NCBI GenBank assembly: GCA_017436955.1
Contig: JAFSCD010000016.1
Span: 62,001 to 126,000, forward strand
Length of the DNA: 64,000 bases
Direction: 5' to 3'
Origin: Oscillospiraceae bacterium
GTDB taxonomy: Bacteria > Bacillota > Clostridia > Oscillospirales > Oscillospiraceae
Shown in pieces: positions 1 to 8,274 of this stretch. The position numbers were made by a program, and so were the translations under genes. The notes below the pieces were generated by a model. That model did no database searches. It saw only the letters and a program-made list of their open reading frames with translations, and was not told where the DNA came from. Position 1 is the first letter of the stretch, and each line of letters begins with the position of its first letter.

Positions 1-2
1 TG

Positions 3-65
3 GTTGTCGGTGTGGCTGGCGCGGCTGCAGCAGTGATCCTGCTGAAGAAGAACAGCGCCCGCTAA
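3..65 (+). CDS. C-terminal end of a surface or membrane-anchored protein (5' partial)
   Basis: Only the last 20 codons are in the window. They read as a small-residue hydrophobic stretch (VVGVAGAAAAVILL) followed by KKNSAR and a TAA stop. A hydrophobic helix with a short basic tail at the very C-terminus is the pattern of the membrane part of an LPxTG sorting signal or another tail anchor. The LPxTG motif itself would lie upstream, outside the window, so the assignment is an inference. A strong terminator follows 19 bases after the stop. Confidence 0.55.
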   Translation, partial: VVGVAGAAAAVILLKKNSAR

Positions 66-84
66 TCGCGAATAACGAAATCTT

Positions 85-118
85 GGCAGGGTATGCTACG
101 GCATACCCTGCCTTTTTT
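85..118 (+). terminator. Rho-independent terminator of the upstream partial gene
   Basis: A perfect 12-bp stem, GGCAGGGTATGC / GCATACCCTGCC, closes a 4-base TACG loop and is followed by six T residues. It ends transcription of the partial gene at the window start. Confidence 0.93.
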
Positions 119-130
119 GTTAAGAAAAAA

Positions 131-330
131 TGCCGTGCCTCCTCCTTTGGGGGAGGTGGCACGGCGTGAGCCGTGACGGAGGGAGTATCGTAAATTCGAA
201 GCACACTCCCCCAGCTTCGCTTCGCTCAGCAGCCCTGCCGGCCCGCGCCCCTTTTGTCTGCTTCGCAGACATTTTCCCCGCTAACGGGGAAATCTGCCCT
301 CATAGAGGGGTCCCAGGTTGCGCAGCTTTT
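131..330. repeat. Dispersed intergenic repeat, family A
   Basis: This stretch begins with a CCTCC..GGGGGAGGTGGC palindrome, continues with GCCGTGACGGAGGGAGT and an ACACTCCCCCAG block, and ends with CCCTCATAGAGGGG. Close relatives lie at about 16404-16553 and 38206-38340, always between genes. It is translated in frame with the next gene if the first ATG is taken, which gives a spurious 85-residue N-terminus to that gene. It looks like a small non-autonomous repetitive element, and no coding function is evident. Confidence 0.75.
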
Positions 331-332
331 TC

Positions 333-360
333 TTGCAAAACCCCTCATTCGTGCTACAAT
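333..360 (+). promoter_or_regulatory. Promoter of the TIM-barrel isomerase gene
   Basis: TTGCAA at 333-338 and TACAAT at 355-360 are separated by 16 bp. They lie 24 bases upstream of the chosen TTG start and just after the repeat element. Confidence 0.75.
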
Positions 361-384
361 ATAATAAAGAAAGGGCTGATAAAA

Positions 385-1239
385 TTGCTGAAAACATCTA
401 CGGAAATTGCGTCTATTGCGGAAATCGTGGGCGAGCTGAAGGCGGTGGAGCTGGTTGCGAAGGCCGGCTTTGACGGCTATGATCTTTCGCTGTTTGAAAT
501 GGCGCGCTACGATGGCCGGCAGGTGGTGCAAAAGGGGCATTCGCTGCAATCGAAGGACGCGCTGCGCTATGTACGGGAGATCAGTCAGGTCGCTGCGGAT
601 AACGGCATCGTCTGCAATCAATCCCACGCGCCGTTTCCCGTCTACTGCCCTGAGATCCGGGATCTGATGAAAACCGCCATCGAATTCACCGCGGAAGCCG
701 GCGGTAAGATTGTGGTGATCCACCCAGATAATTACAGATCCGCGGAGGAAAACGCCGAGATGTACCTGCAGCTGCTGCCCTTTGCCAAGAGCTGCGGCGT
801 AAAGATCGCCACGGAAAATATGTGGAACTGGTATGCCGGCGATGATCACGCGTCGCCCTCTGCCTGCAGCGATCCCGAGAGCTTTCTGGCGCATCTGTCG
901 GCGGTAAACGACCCGGATTTTGTTGCCTGCCTGGACATAGGGCACGCTGCGATGGAAGGTATGAACACCTCACCTGCCGAGATGATCCACGCCCTTGGGC
1001 ACCATCTGCAGGCGCTGCACATCCACGATAACGATTGCCGCGGCGACCATCATCAGCTGCCCTTTACCATGAAGATCGACTTTGACGCGGTGGTGGGGGC
1101 GCTGAAGGACGTGGGCTACAGCCACTGGCTAACCCTGGAGGCGGATATGTACTGCCACGGCTGCTCCGCGGACGATGTTCCGCAAAAAGTTGTTGATATG
1201 GCAAATTCTGCCAGGAAAATTGCCGAAATGATGGGCTGA
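385..1239 (+). CDS. Sugar phosphate isomerase/epimerase family TIM-barrel protein
   Basis: The 284-residue product resembles the xylose isomerase-like / AP-endonuclease 2 TIM-barrel superfamily of divalent-metal sugar isomerases and epimerases. Family-like signatures are the early AGFDGYDLSLFEM strand, VVIHPDN, KIATENMW with a likely metal-ligand Glu, CLDIGHAAMEG (Asp and His), and LHIHDND near the end. The start chosen is TTG at 385, because an AAAGGG ribosome site lies 10 bases upstream and a promoter is at 333-360. The longer ATG start at 130 would translate the repeat element. The gene stands alone between a promoter and a terminator. Its substrate cannot be told from sequence. Confidence 0.8.
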   Translation: MLKTSTEIASIAEIVGELKAVELVAKAGFDGYDLSLFEMARYDGRQVVQKGHSLQSKDALRYVREISQVAADNGIVCNQSHAPFPVYCPEIRDLMKTAIEFTAEAGGKIVVIHPDNYRSAEENAEMYLQLLPFAKSCGVKIATENMWNWYAGDDHASPSACSDPESFLAHLSAVNDPDFVACLDIGHAAMEGMNTSPAEMIHALGHHLQALHIHDNDCRGDHHQLPFTMKIDFDAVVGALKDVGYSHWLTLEADMYCHGCSADDVPQKVVDMANSARKIAEMMG

Positions 1240-1250
1240 AAATAAAATCT

Positions 1251-1294
1251 ATGCCGCAAACGCACACCGGACAGCGTTTGCGGCATATTGTTTT
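1251..1294 (+). terminator. Rho-independent terminator
   Basis: A 13-bp perfect stem (ATGCCGCAAACGC / GCGTTTGCGGCAT) with a 10-base loop is followed by ATTGTTTT. It separates the isomerase gene from the next transcription unit. Confidence 0.85.
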
Positions 1295-1308
1295 CCGGAT
1301 GGCACCTC

Positions 1309-1337
1309 TTTACAAGGTGCGGAAAAAGCGGTATAAT
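1309..1337 (+). promoter_or_regulatory. Promoter of the coiled-coil/LemA pair
   Basis: TTTACA at 1309-1314 and TATAAT at 1332-1337 are spaced 17 bp apart. A GGGGGGAG ribosome site and ATG 1357 follow directly. Confidence 0.85.
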
Positions 1338-1356
1338 GTCGAAAAGGGGGGAGAGT

Positions 1357-2964
1357 ATGACCACGGTTATTTTTAACCCGGTTGAGGAGTACGAAGGCAA
1401 GCTCCAACAGCTTCACCGGGAGAATACCACCCGATTTTTTGACAAACTGGTGGAGACCTCCGGCATTGACATCGCGCAGAACCGGGAAACCGTCCGGCTG
1501 TACGACCAATACCGGGAAAATCTTGCCAAGCTGAAGCGTAAGCTGAACTGGCTGCGGTTTTTACGGGTGCTGATGTGCATTACCCTGATACTGATCCCGC
1601 TGGTGATCTGGAAAACCACCCCCAGGATCCGGCAGCTGCGAACGGAAATTGCGGAAGCGGACCAGCGGGTCGAGCAGCTTCTGGCGGAAGCGAACAATCA
1701 AATGCTGCCCCTGAACCGCTTGTTTACAGACCGGGATGCCCTGCAGCTCATAGAAGCCACGGTTCCGCTGTTGGATTTCGCGGATTGCTTCACCGCGGCG
1801 CAGGAGGCGGATATGCGGATCAATTACGATTTCACCGGCTACGAGGACATTGAGCAATCCACGCTGGATCTGCTGGCAGGACATTACAATGAAAACCCGT
1901 TCCTTTTTGAAAACCGGCGGATACATACCATGGGAACGGAAACCTACCACGGCTACAAAACCATTCACTGGACGGAGACCTATCGCGACGAGAAGGGGCA
2001 TTTGCGCACCCGCACCCAATCCCAGACCCTGCACGCCACGGTCACGAAACCCAAGCCCTTTTACAACACCCAGGTGGTGCTGAATTACTGCAGCCAGGGC
2101 GGTCCGGAGCTTTGCTTCAGCCGGGATGCCACCCACCTGCACAGAAAGGGCGAGAAGCAGATCAAACGGATCGTCAAAAAGGGCGAGCGGAAATTGCGCC
2201 GCAAAAATGATAAAGCGCTGCGCAAAAACGAGGACTTTACCAGCATGTCCAACACCGAGTTTGAGGTGCTGTTCGATGCGCTGGATCGCACCGATGAGGT
2301 GCAGTTCCGTACGCTGTTTACGCCGCTGGCGCAGACCAATATGGTGGAGCTGCTGCTTTCCCGGGTGGGCTTCGGCGACGATTTCCATTTTATCAAGCGC
2401 AATCGCACCAACCGGATCATCTCCACCCACAGCCAGGGTCGGCAGATCAATCTGCTGCCGGGCAATTACGTTTCCTATTCCTACGATATCATTCGCGCGA
2501 ATTTTATCGGCAAGAACGAGGAATTCTTCAAGGCGGTGTATTTTGACTTCGCGCCGCTGCTGGCGATTCCCGTGTATCAGGAGCGACCGGTACATTCGCT
2601 GAAGCCAATTCCGGATTATGCCCAGCTTTACGCCCTTAAGGAGAGCGAGGCGCTGGCAAATGCGGTGGATTGCAGCTACGTGGTGCATCCTGCTACGAAG
2701 ACCCAGGCAATTCTGAAATCGTCCTTCGTGAAGAACGAAGAAGGCATCGACGAGGCCTGCATCACCGCCTATTCCTACGACATCGAGAAGCGTGTGGATA
2801 TGGTGTCGGTGCTGGGCGGCGACGGCAGGCTCCACGCCGTGCCGGTGGAATGGGATCAATATCTGCCGCTGAAGCAGGAAAATACATTCTTTATCGCAAC
2901 AAACGAGATCGCCCGGGGCAAGCAGATCTTTGCCCGGCGCAACGGTTTAAGTATATTTCATTAG
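1357..2964 (+). CDS. Single-pass membrane protein with coiled coil, partner of LemA; function unknown
   Basis: The 535-residue product has a charged N-terminal helix region (residues 10-62), one predicted membrane segment at about 66-86 (LRFLRVLMCITLILIPLVIW), an adjoining coiled coil (about 92-116) and a long soluble domain with no family I recognise. A very basic KRIVKKGERKLRRKNDKALRK stretch lies mid-protein, close to residue 270. The start at 1357 is set by the GGGGGGAG site and the promoter at 1309-1337; 23 upstream codons are discarded. It is co-transcribed with a LemA-like gene 11 bases downstream, so a joint envelope role is plausible but not shown. Confidence 0.75.
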   Translation: MTTVIFNPVEEYEGKLQQLHRENTTRFFDKLVETSGIDIAQNRETVRLYDQYRENLAKLKRKLNWLRFLRVLMCITLILIPLVIWKTTPRIRQLRTEIAEADQRVEQLLAEANNQMLPLNRLFTDRDALQLIEATVPLLDFADCFTAAQEADMRINYDFTGYEDIEQSTLDLLAGHYNENPFLFENRRIHTMGTETYHGYKTIHWTETYRDEKGHLRTRTQSQTLHATVTKPKPFYNTQVVLNYCSQGGPELCFSRDATHLHRKGEKQIKRIVKKGERKLRRKNDKALRKNEDFTSMSNTEFEVLFDALDRTDEVQFRTLFTPLAQTNMVELLLSRVGFGDDFHFIKRNRTNRIISTHSQGRQINLLPGNYVSYSYDIIRANFIGKNEEFFKAVYFDFAPLLAIPVYQERPVHSLKPIPDYAQLYALKESEALANAVDCSYVVHPATKTQAILKSSFVKNEEGIDEACITAYSYDIEKRVDMVSVLGGDGRLHAVPVEWDQYLPLKQENTFFIATNEIARGKQIFARRNGLSIFH

Positions 2965-2975
2965 GAGGAACGAAA

Positions 2976-3641
2976 ATGGCAAATCAACTGGATGAACTGA
3001 ACCCCGAAGTAAGAGAAGAAGGTCTGGACACCAATGTGATCGTGAAGAAGATCCCTGTTAAGGTGGGTGTTGGCTCCACGATTTTTGAGATCCTGCTGTG
3101 GGTCTGCGGCATTTTGCCCGGTGTGATCTTCCTGTTAGCAAAGATCAACGCCCAGAAGCATTTTGACCAGCTGCAGCAGAAGATCCAGCGCAACGCATCC
3201 CAGATCGACAATTATCTGGAGCAGCGCGTCATGGTGCTGCAGAACTGCGCGAGATTGCTGGACAAGGCCATCGACCTGGACAAGAGCACCTTCGAGAACA
3301 TCGCAAGATACCGCTCCGGCGGCGGCGACGCGGACGTTGCCCGTAACGAGATCGGCGGTCAGATCGAAACCGTTTCCCGTTCTATCAACGTGGCTGTAGA
3401 GCAGTATCCTGACCTGCAGGCACACCGGGAGATCGCCGATGCCATGCAGCAGAATATGTACCTGCAGCGCGAGATCACCGCGGCAAGAGAGCTGTACAAC
3501 GATACCATCGACCAGTGGAACAGAGATATTTTTGCCTGGCCCGCAAAGATGATCGTGGCAGCCAAGAACGGCTACACCACCCGGATCCCCTTCGTGGCAT
3601 CCCAGGAAGTGAAGGAAAAAGCAAGATCCGTATTCTTCTAA
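2976..3641 (+). CDS. lemA: LemA family membrane protein
   Basis: The 221-residue product has the LemA plan: a short N-terminus, one membrane helix at about 33-56 (GSTIFEILLWVCGILPGVIFLL) and then a long helical domain (KIQRNASQIDNYLEQRVMVLQN..YNDTIDQWNRDIFAWP..) facing away from the membrane. LemA proteins are widespread helical membrane proteins of uncertain function. The start follows a TTAGGAGGAA ribosome site. It forms a two-gene operon with the coiled-coil membrane protein and is closed by a terminator. Confidence 0.85.
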   Translation: MANQLDELNPEVREEGLDTNVIVKKIPVKVGVGSTIFEILLWVCGILPGVIFLLAKINAQKHFDQLQQKIQRNASQIDNYLEQRVMVLQNCARLLDKAIDLDKSTFENIARYRSGGGDADVARNEIGGQIETVSRSINVAVEQYPDLQAHREIADAMQQNMYLQREITAARELYNDTIDQWNRDIFAWPAKMIVAAKNGYTTRIPFVASQEVKEKARSVFF

Positions 3642-3650
3642 AAATCACAG

Positions 3651-3682
3651 AAAAAGACCTCTGGAAACCCAGAGGTCTTTTT
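3651..3682 (+). terminator. Rho-independent terminator of the lemA operon
   Basis: AGACCTCTGG / CCAGAGGTCT, a 10-bp stem around an AAAC loop, is flanked by A-rich and TTTT tracts. It lies 10 bases after the lemA stop. Confidence 0.9.
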
Positions 3683-3822
3683 ATCCGTAGGGGCAGATTT
3701 TCGATCCGCCCGTCTGTCATTCCGGGCCAGTGCGCACTACTTTCCGTGGGAATCCCTAAAATTGTCAGGGGATTGCCACGTCGCCTTCGGCTCCTCGCAA
3801 TGACATACTGGATTTTACTTAT
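3683..3822. repeat. Composite of dispersed intergenic repeats
   Basis: This non-coding stretch contains a GTAGGGGCAGATTTTCGATCCGCCC-like block and the motif GATTGCCACGTCGCC..CTCGCAATGAC. Similar GTAGGGG.. blocks recur at about 20013, 38362 and 54922. It lies between two convergent transcription units and no gene is evident. Confidence 0.55.
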
Positions 3823-3824
3823 AC

Positions 3825-3851
3825 AAAAGCCCCCTCTCACGAGGGGGCTTT
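3825..3851 (-). terminator. Terminator of the fumarate-reduction operon (bidirectional)
   Basis: AAAGCCCCCTC / GAGGGGGCTTT, an 11-bp stem with a TCAC loop, has T-rich flanks on the minus strand. It lies 8 bases beyond the last stop of the long minus-strand operon. Confidence 0.85.
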
Positions 3852-3858
3852 CAAACAT

Positions 3859-5127
3859 TTACACGGGGATAAAGGTATTGATCAGCTGGGATGCCAGTAC
3901 CACCAGCACCAGCGCGATGGGATAGGTGGACGCGTAAGCCGCAGCCACGTCATCCGTGCCGGCAACGCCGATCAGCGTGCCCAGCGCAGGTGTGGAGGTC
4001 ATACCGCCGGTGATGGAGCCCAGGTTGTTCAGCAGGGGTAGCTTGCAGATATACCGCGCGAACAGGAAACCTACGATCATGGGGATCAGCGTCATAACCA
4101 TACCGGCAGCAAAGCCGTAAACTACGATCATAATGCCGTAGCTGGAGTTTGCGATCTGCTCCACCAGTTCCACGCCGCCTTCAACGCCTGCGCCCACCAG
4201 GAACAGCATCAGACCGAATTCCCGGAAGCTCTTCAGCGCGTGCTCATCCACCTTCAGGCTGATCTTGCCGATCCGACCGAAATGCGCCAGGATCAGTCCC
4301 ATCAGCAGCGGACCGCCGGTCATACCCAGGGAGAAGCTGGCCTTGCCGCCCAGAGGGATCTTGACAGAGCCCAGCAGCACGCCCAGCGCCACCACCAGAC
4401 CAAATGCGGCGAAGCCGAATTCATCCAGCTCAATGAGCTTGCGTGCCTTCTTTTCCGTGGCAGCCTCCTCGGCGGCAACGCCGATCAGGGTGCGCTCGTG
4501 GACGATATCCGCCTTCATGATCCGGGGCATGATCTGCACGAACAGCACCACGCCGATGACACCGAAGGGATAGGCGACTGCGTGACCCAGAGAAACCAGA
4601 CCCAGCTTGGAAGCATCCACCGCTTCCACAGCGCCCTGGGCTGCGGAAAATGCCGGGGTGGAGGTCAGCGCACCGGAGAGAATACCGGTGGCATAAGCAG
4701 AGCCGATGCCGGGGATCAGCGCAAAACCCACGGTGACGGCGGCACCGATCACAATGATCAGCGCGCCCATAGGCACGTAGGACTTGGCGTTGATCTTCAG
4801 ATTGCGGAAGAACTTGGGACCGGCGATGAGACCCACGGAGGAGACAAACAGCACCAGACCGATGTTGGAAAGGAATTTGAAGCTGGAGATCTTGGCATCG
4901 CTTGCATCCGCCATATAGAACTTGCCCAAAACCGGGATGTCCTTAAGACCCGGCAGGGTGCACAGATAGCCAAACAGCAGGGCAAACAGGAACACGCCTG
5001 CGGTACCCAGATTCAGCCCCTTCACCTTGATGGCGCCGATGGCGTAGCCAACAAAGCAGATCAGGAAAACGCTCAAAAACACGGCAGGCGTCTGACCGAG
5101 GCTGATGATATTTGAAATAAAGTCCAT
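3859..5127 (-). CDS. Aspartate:alanine exchanger (AAEx)-family permease, likely C4-dicarboxylate/succinate transporter
   Basis: The 422-residue product is very hydrophobic, with about ten membrane segments. It contains the duplicated YidE/AspT half-domain signatures, such as GILSGALTSTPAFSAAQ in the first half and GSITGGMTSTPALGTLIG in the second. Classical members (AspT, SucE) are about 540-560 residues and carry cytosolic TrkA_C/RCK domains between the halves. Here only a short charged linker (about residues 205-235) joins them, so the regulatory domains are missing. It is the last gene of the operon that makes malate, fumarate and succinate, 18 bases after frdA. SucE-type members export succinate, so succinate efflux or fumarate/succinate exchange is the likely job. 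That role is inferred from context. Confidence 0.8.
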   Translation of the reverse strand: MDFISNIISLGQTPAVFLSVFLICFVGYAIGAIKVKGLNLGTAGVFLFALLFGYLCTLPGLKDIPVLGKFYMADASDAKISSFKFLSNIGLVLFVSSVGLIAGPKFFRNLKINAKSYVPMGALIIVIGAAVTVGFALIPGIGSAYATGILSGALTSTPAFSAAQGAVEAVDASKLGLVSLGHAVAYPFGVIGVVLFVQIMPRIMKADIVHERTLIGVAAEEAATEKKARKLIELDEFGFAAFGLVVALGVLLGSVKIPLGGKASFSLGMTGGPLLMGLILAHFGRIGKISLKVDEHALKSFREFGLMLFLVGAGVEGGVELVEQIANSSYGIMIVVYGFAAGMVMTLIPMIVGFLFARYICKLPLLNNLGSITGGMTSTPALGTLIGVAGTDDVAAAYASTYPIALVLVVLASQLINTFIPV

Positions 5128-5145
5128 TACGAAATTCGCCTCCGA

Positions 5146-6747
5146 TTACTTGACCTTGCGGGTATAGTCGGGAAGCAACTGGGGAGACAGCGTGTCACCG
5201 GTGACGCCGGCATCCTTGCGCTGCTGCTCAAATGCGGCAACGTGTGCCAGGGTGGCGGTGCCGGGGGTGACGGACTTGGCCTTCTCGGAAGCGTACTTGC
5301 CGGCGTTACGACCGAATACGATGATGTCCAGCAGGCTGTTGCCCATCAGACGGTTGCGACCGTGGATGCCGCCGACCACCTCACCGGCTGCGTACAGATT
5401 TTCAATGTCGGTCTGGGTATCGTCAGAGATCTTCAGACCGCCGTTCTGGTAGTGCAGCGTGGGGTAGATCAGGATGGGCTCCTTGCGGATGTCGATGCCG
5501 TGCTTGCCGAACATACGCATCATAGCGGGGATCCGCTTCTCAATGGTGCCTTCGCCGTGCTTCAGCTCGATCATAGGCGTATCCAGCCAGACGGCGTAGC
5601 CTTCCGGCGTGGGAACGCCGTTGCCGCGGTCGGAGCATTCGCGGATGATGGAAGCAGCGGAGACGTCACGGGTCTCCAGAGGATTCATAAATACCTCGCC
5701 GTTGGCGTTGACCAGCATAGCGCCTACGGAGCGGACCTTTTCGGTAACCAGAGCGCCGTAGATCTGTGCTGGGAACGCAGCGCCGGTGGGATGGTACTGC
5801 AGCGTGTCGGGATACAGCAGACGTGCGCCGGCACGGTAAGCCAGCACCAGACCGTCAGCGGTAGCGCCGTAGTGGTTGGAGGTGGGGAAGCCCTGGTAGT
5901 GCAGTCTGCCCGCACCGCCGGTGGCAAGGATCACGGTCTTCGCCCGGGCGACCAGCAACTCGCCGGTCTCCATATTCTTCAGCACAGCGCCGCAGCAGCG
6001 ATCGGCCTCGTCCTTGATCAGCTCTATGGCGGAGGTAAAGTCCACCACGGGGATCTGGCGGTTCAGCACCTCATCCCGGAGGGTACGCATAATTTCCGCG
6101 CCGGAGTAGTCCTTGGCTGCGTGCATTCTCTTGCGGGAGGTGCCGCCGCCGTGGGTGGTGACCATGGTGCCGTCGGGGGTCTTGTCGAATTCCACACCCA
6201 GCTCGCTAAGCCAGGCGATGGCTTCGGGTGCTTCGGTGACCAGCTTATACAGCAGATCCTTCTGGGCGGCAAAGTGACCGCCGCCGAAAGCATCCAGGAA
6301 ATGCTGGGCAGGGCTGTCGCCGGGCTTGTCAGCGGCCTGGATGCCGCCCTCTGCCATCATGGTGTTGGCATCGCCCATACGCAGCTTGGTAACGATCATA
6401 ACCTTCGCGCCGTTGTTGTGGGCTTCGATGGCAGCAGAGGTACCTGCGCCGCCGGCGCCGATGATCAGCACGTCGGTCTCATAGTCGGGCTTGCTCAGGT
6501 CGATATCCACGCCCAGCAGCCGGGACTGACCCTGCAGCAGCTTTGCCAGCTCCACAGGCACCTTCTGTCCGGCGTTGGGACCCATTACCAGATTCTCAAA
6601 CTGATCCTCACGGTAGTCGGGGTGATAGGTTTTCAGCAGGACGGACTTTTCCTCGGCGGTCATCCGGCGGGGATCCAGCTTCATATTGGCCTCGCGGGCA
6701 GCTTCTACCTTCCTGATAGATTCTTGCATAAAAGCATCTGTATACAT
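5146..6747 (-). CDS. frdA: Fumarate reductase/succinate dehydrogenase-type flavoprotein subunit
   Basis: The 533-residue product has an FAD dinucleotide-binding fold (VLIIGAGGAGTSAAIEA, about 93-109), the GGIQAA..HFLDAFGGG region, HGGGTSRKRMHAAKDYSGAE near 200, the capping-domain substrate motif LQYHPTGA, and a C-terminal FAD part (NLYAAGEVVGGIHGRNRLMGNSLLD). These match the FrdA/SdhA/TfrA family. The N-terminal ~90 residues precede the FAD fold and are longer than in enteric FrdA. The start is supported by GGAGGCGG. No membrane-anchor genes (frdC/frdD or cytochrome b) are present, so the enzyme is probably soluble, as in thiol:fumarate reductase. It is coupled to frdB with a 12-base gap. It should reduce fumarate to succinate. 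Confidence 0.9.
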   Translation of the reverse strand: MYTDAFMQESIRKVEAAREANMKLDPRRMTAEEKSVLLKTYHPDYREDQFENLVMGPNAGQKVPVELAKLLQGQSRLLGVDIDLSKPDYETDVLIIGAGGAGTSAAIEAHNNGAKVMIVTKLRMGDANTMMAEGGIQAADKPGDSPAQHFLDAFGGGHFAAQKDLLYKLVTEAPEAIAWLSELGVEFDKTPDGTMVTTHGGGTSRKRMHAAKDYSGAEIMRTLRDEVLNRQIPVVDFTSAIELIKDEADRCCGAVLKNMETGELLVARAKTVILATGGAGRLHYQGFPTSNHYGATADGLVLAYRAGARLLYPDTLQYHPTGAAFPAQIYGALVTEKVRSVGAMLVNANGEVFMNPLETRDVSAASIIRECSDRGNGVPTPEGYAVWLDTPMIELKHGEGTIEKRIPAMMRMFGKHGIDIRKEPILIYPTLHYQNGGLKISDDTQTDIENLYAAGEVVGGIHGRNRLMGNSLLDIIVFGRNAGKYASEKAKSVTPGTATLAHVAAFEQQRKDAGVTGDTLSPQLLPDYTRKVK

Positions 6748-6759
6748 CTTGCCGCCTCC

Positions 6760-7434
6760 TTACTTTTCGATGTCCCGATGGTTGTACAGCTCCTGCATTT
6801 CCTCAATGGGCTTGCCCATCAGGTCCTCCAGCAGCAGCTCGTACTTGCCTTCGTTGATCTCCTTGATGCGCTCATCCAGATGATCGCAGTGGGGAGCGAT
6901 GTACTTGCCGTAGAGCCGGCGGGCCAGCATAGCTACCTGGGGATGGGAGATGCCGGCAGGGCAGCGGCTGGAACAGACGCCGCACATAACGCAGTCGAAG
7001 GATTCTTCGGCGCACTTTTCATACTCGCCGCGCTGTGCGTAGGCGATGTACTGCATAACGTTCAAGCCCTGGGTACAAGCCTGGGTGCAGGCGTTGCAGC
7101 CCACGCAGGCGTAAATTTCGGGATACAGCTGCATCATGATCTGCTCGGTGGGCTTGACCTTGTTGATGTCATAAACCTCCTTCACCAGGGGGAAGAAGGG
7201 CAGGGTCGCCACGTACATATTGTCCTCCACCTTGGTGGAGCAGGCAAGGCAGGTCTTCAGCTCCCGGTCACCGGCGATGCGGTAGATGGTAGCGCAGGCA
7301 CCGCAGAAGCCGTTGCGGCAGCCGCAGCCCCGTACCAGCTGATAGCCGGCGTATTCCATAGCCTCCATAATGGTCAGGCTGGCAGGAACGCTGTATTTCT
7401 TGCCGTAAAGATAAACATTAACCATTTTTTCCAT
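6760..7434 (-). CDS. frdB: Fumarate reductase iron-sulfur subunit
   Basis: The 224-residue product has an N-terminal [2Fe-2S] domain (CGCRNGFCGAC with a later LKTCLAC, about 36-80) and a C-terminal ferredoxin domain with CVGCNACTQACTQG and CVMCGVCSSRCPAG. This is the FrdB/SdhB/TfrB layout. The TfrB of methanogens carries extra HdrB-like CCG domains; this one stops before them, and a separate hdrB lies in the same operon. The start follows AAGGAG. It should carry electrons to the FAD of FrdA, most likely from the Flx-Hdr proteins encoded just upstream. Confidence 0.9.
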   Translation of the reverse strand: MEKMVNVYLYGKKYSVPASLTIMEAMEYAGYQLVRGCGCRNGFCGACATIYRIAGDRELKTCLACSTKVEDNMYVATLPFFPLVKEVYDINKVKPTEQIMMQLYPEIYACVGCNACTQACTQGLNVMQYIAYAQRGEYEKCAEESFDCVMCGVCSSRCPAGISHPQVAMLARRLYGKYIAPHCDHLDERIKEINEGKYELLLEDLMGKPIEEMQELYNHRDIEK

Positions 7435-7446
7435 TTTCGTTTCTCC

Positions 7447-8274
7447 TTAATACTCGTCGGGCAGTTCGTCCATCTGATCCAGACGGAATACAGGACCGTC
7501 CTTGCAGACATACTTGTCGCCGATGTTGCAGCGACCGCACTTGCCCAGAGCGCACTTCATCTTCAACTCAAAGGTGGTGTAGACCTGGCTCTTTTCAAAG
7601 CCCAGCTCCATCAGACCGGCCAGTGTGAACTTGATCATAATGGGAGGTCCGCACATCAGAACGGTCTTGGAGGTGTCAAAGTTCAGCTCCTTGACGTAAT
7701 TGGGAACGAAGCCCACGTGACCGTCCCATTCCGGCTGGGGATTGTCAATGGTCAGGTGAACATTGATGCCGTCCTCCTTGCACCACTCGTCGATGATCTC
7801 GGGGAAATCCACCAGATCTGCCATACTGCGGGAACCGTAGACGATGTCGATCTTGCCGTAACGGTCACGGTAGTGGCGGCAGTAGTTGATGACGGAGTGC
7901 AGCGGCGCCAGACCGATGCCGCCGGCGATGAACAGCAGATCCTTTCCGGCAAGCTCGGTATCCACGGGGAAACCGTTGCCGTAGGGACCGCGGATGGTGA
8001 TCTGCTGACCTACCTCCATCTGGTGCAGCCAGGTGGTAACGCAGCCGCACTTTTTAATGGAGAAGTCCAGATAATCCTTTTCCGTGGGAGAGGAGGTGAT
8101 GGAAAACAGCGCCTCGCCCACACCGGGGATGGACAGCATCGCGCACTGTCCGGGAATGTGCTGGAAGGGCTTCACACCGTCAATGCCGGTGACCCGGAAG
8201 GTCTTTACATCCGGCGTGTCGGTGCGGATCATGGTCACCACGCCCAGCATAGGAATCAACGGATCGTTTCTCAT
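7447..8274 (-). CDS. flxA: FlxA-like NAD(P)H-oxidising flavoprotein (ferredoxin reductase family)
   Basis: The 275-residue product is an FNR-like flavoprotein: an FAD-binding barrel (GQCAMLSIP..LFSITSSP), a nucleotide-binding fold (LLFIAGGIGLAPLHSVI, CGPPIMI) and a C-terminal [2Fe-2S] motif (CALGKCGRCNIGDKYVC). This is the plan of FlxA and of dihydroorotate dehydrogenase electron-transfer subunits. The start at 8274 shares one base with the flxB stop (TAATG) and has AAGGAGG upstream; a longer reading from 8331 lacks a ribosome site. In FlxABCD-HdrABC of Desulfovibrio this subunit oxidises NADH. Here it lies between flxB and frdB, at the head of the electron path by inference. Confidence 0.87.
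   Translation of the reverse strand: MRNDPLIPMLGVVTMIRTDTPDVKTFRVTGIDGVKPFQHIPGQCAMLSIPGVGEALFSITSSPTEKDYLDFSIKKCGCVTTWLHQMEVGQQITIRGPYGNGFPVDTELAGKDLLFIAGGIGLAPLHSVINYCRHYRDRYGKIDIVYGSRSMADLVDFPEIIDEWCKEDGINVHLTIDNPQPEWDGHVGFVPNYVKELNFDTSKTVLMCGPPIMIKFTLAGLMELGFEKSQVYTTFELKMKCALGKCGRCNIGDKYVCKDGPVFRLDQMDELPDEY

Noticed and set aside
130-384. 85-codon N-terminal extension of the isomerase gene
   Set aside because: It translates a dispersed repeat and lies upstream of the promoter at 333-360; the TTG at 385 has a proper ribosome site.
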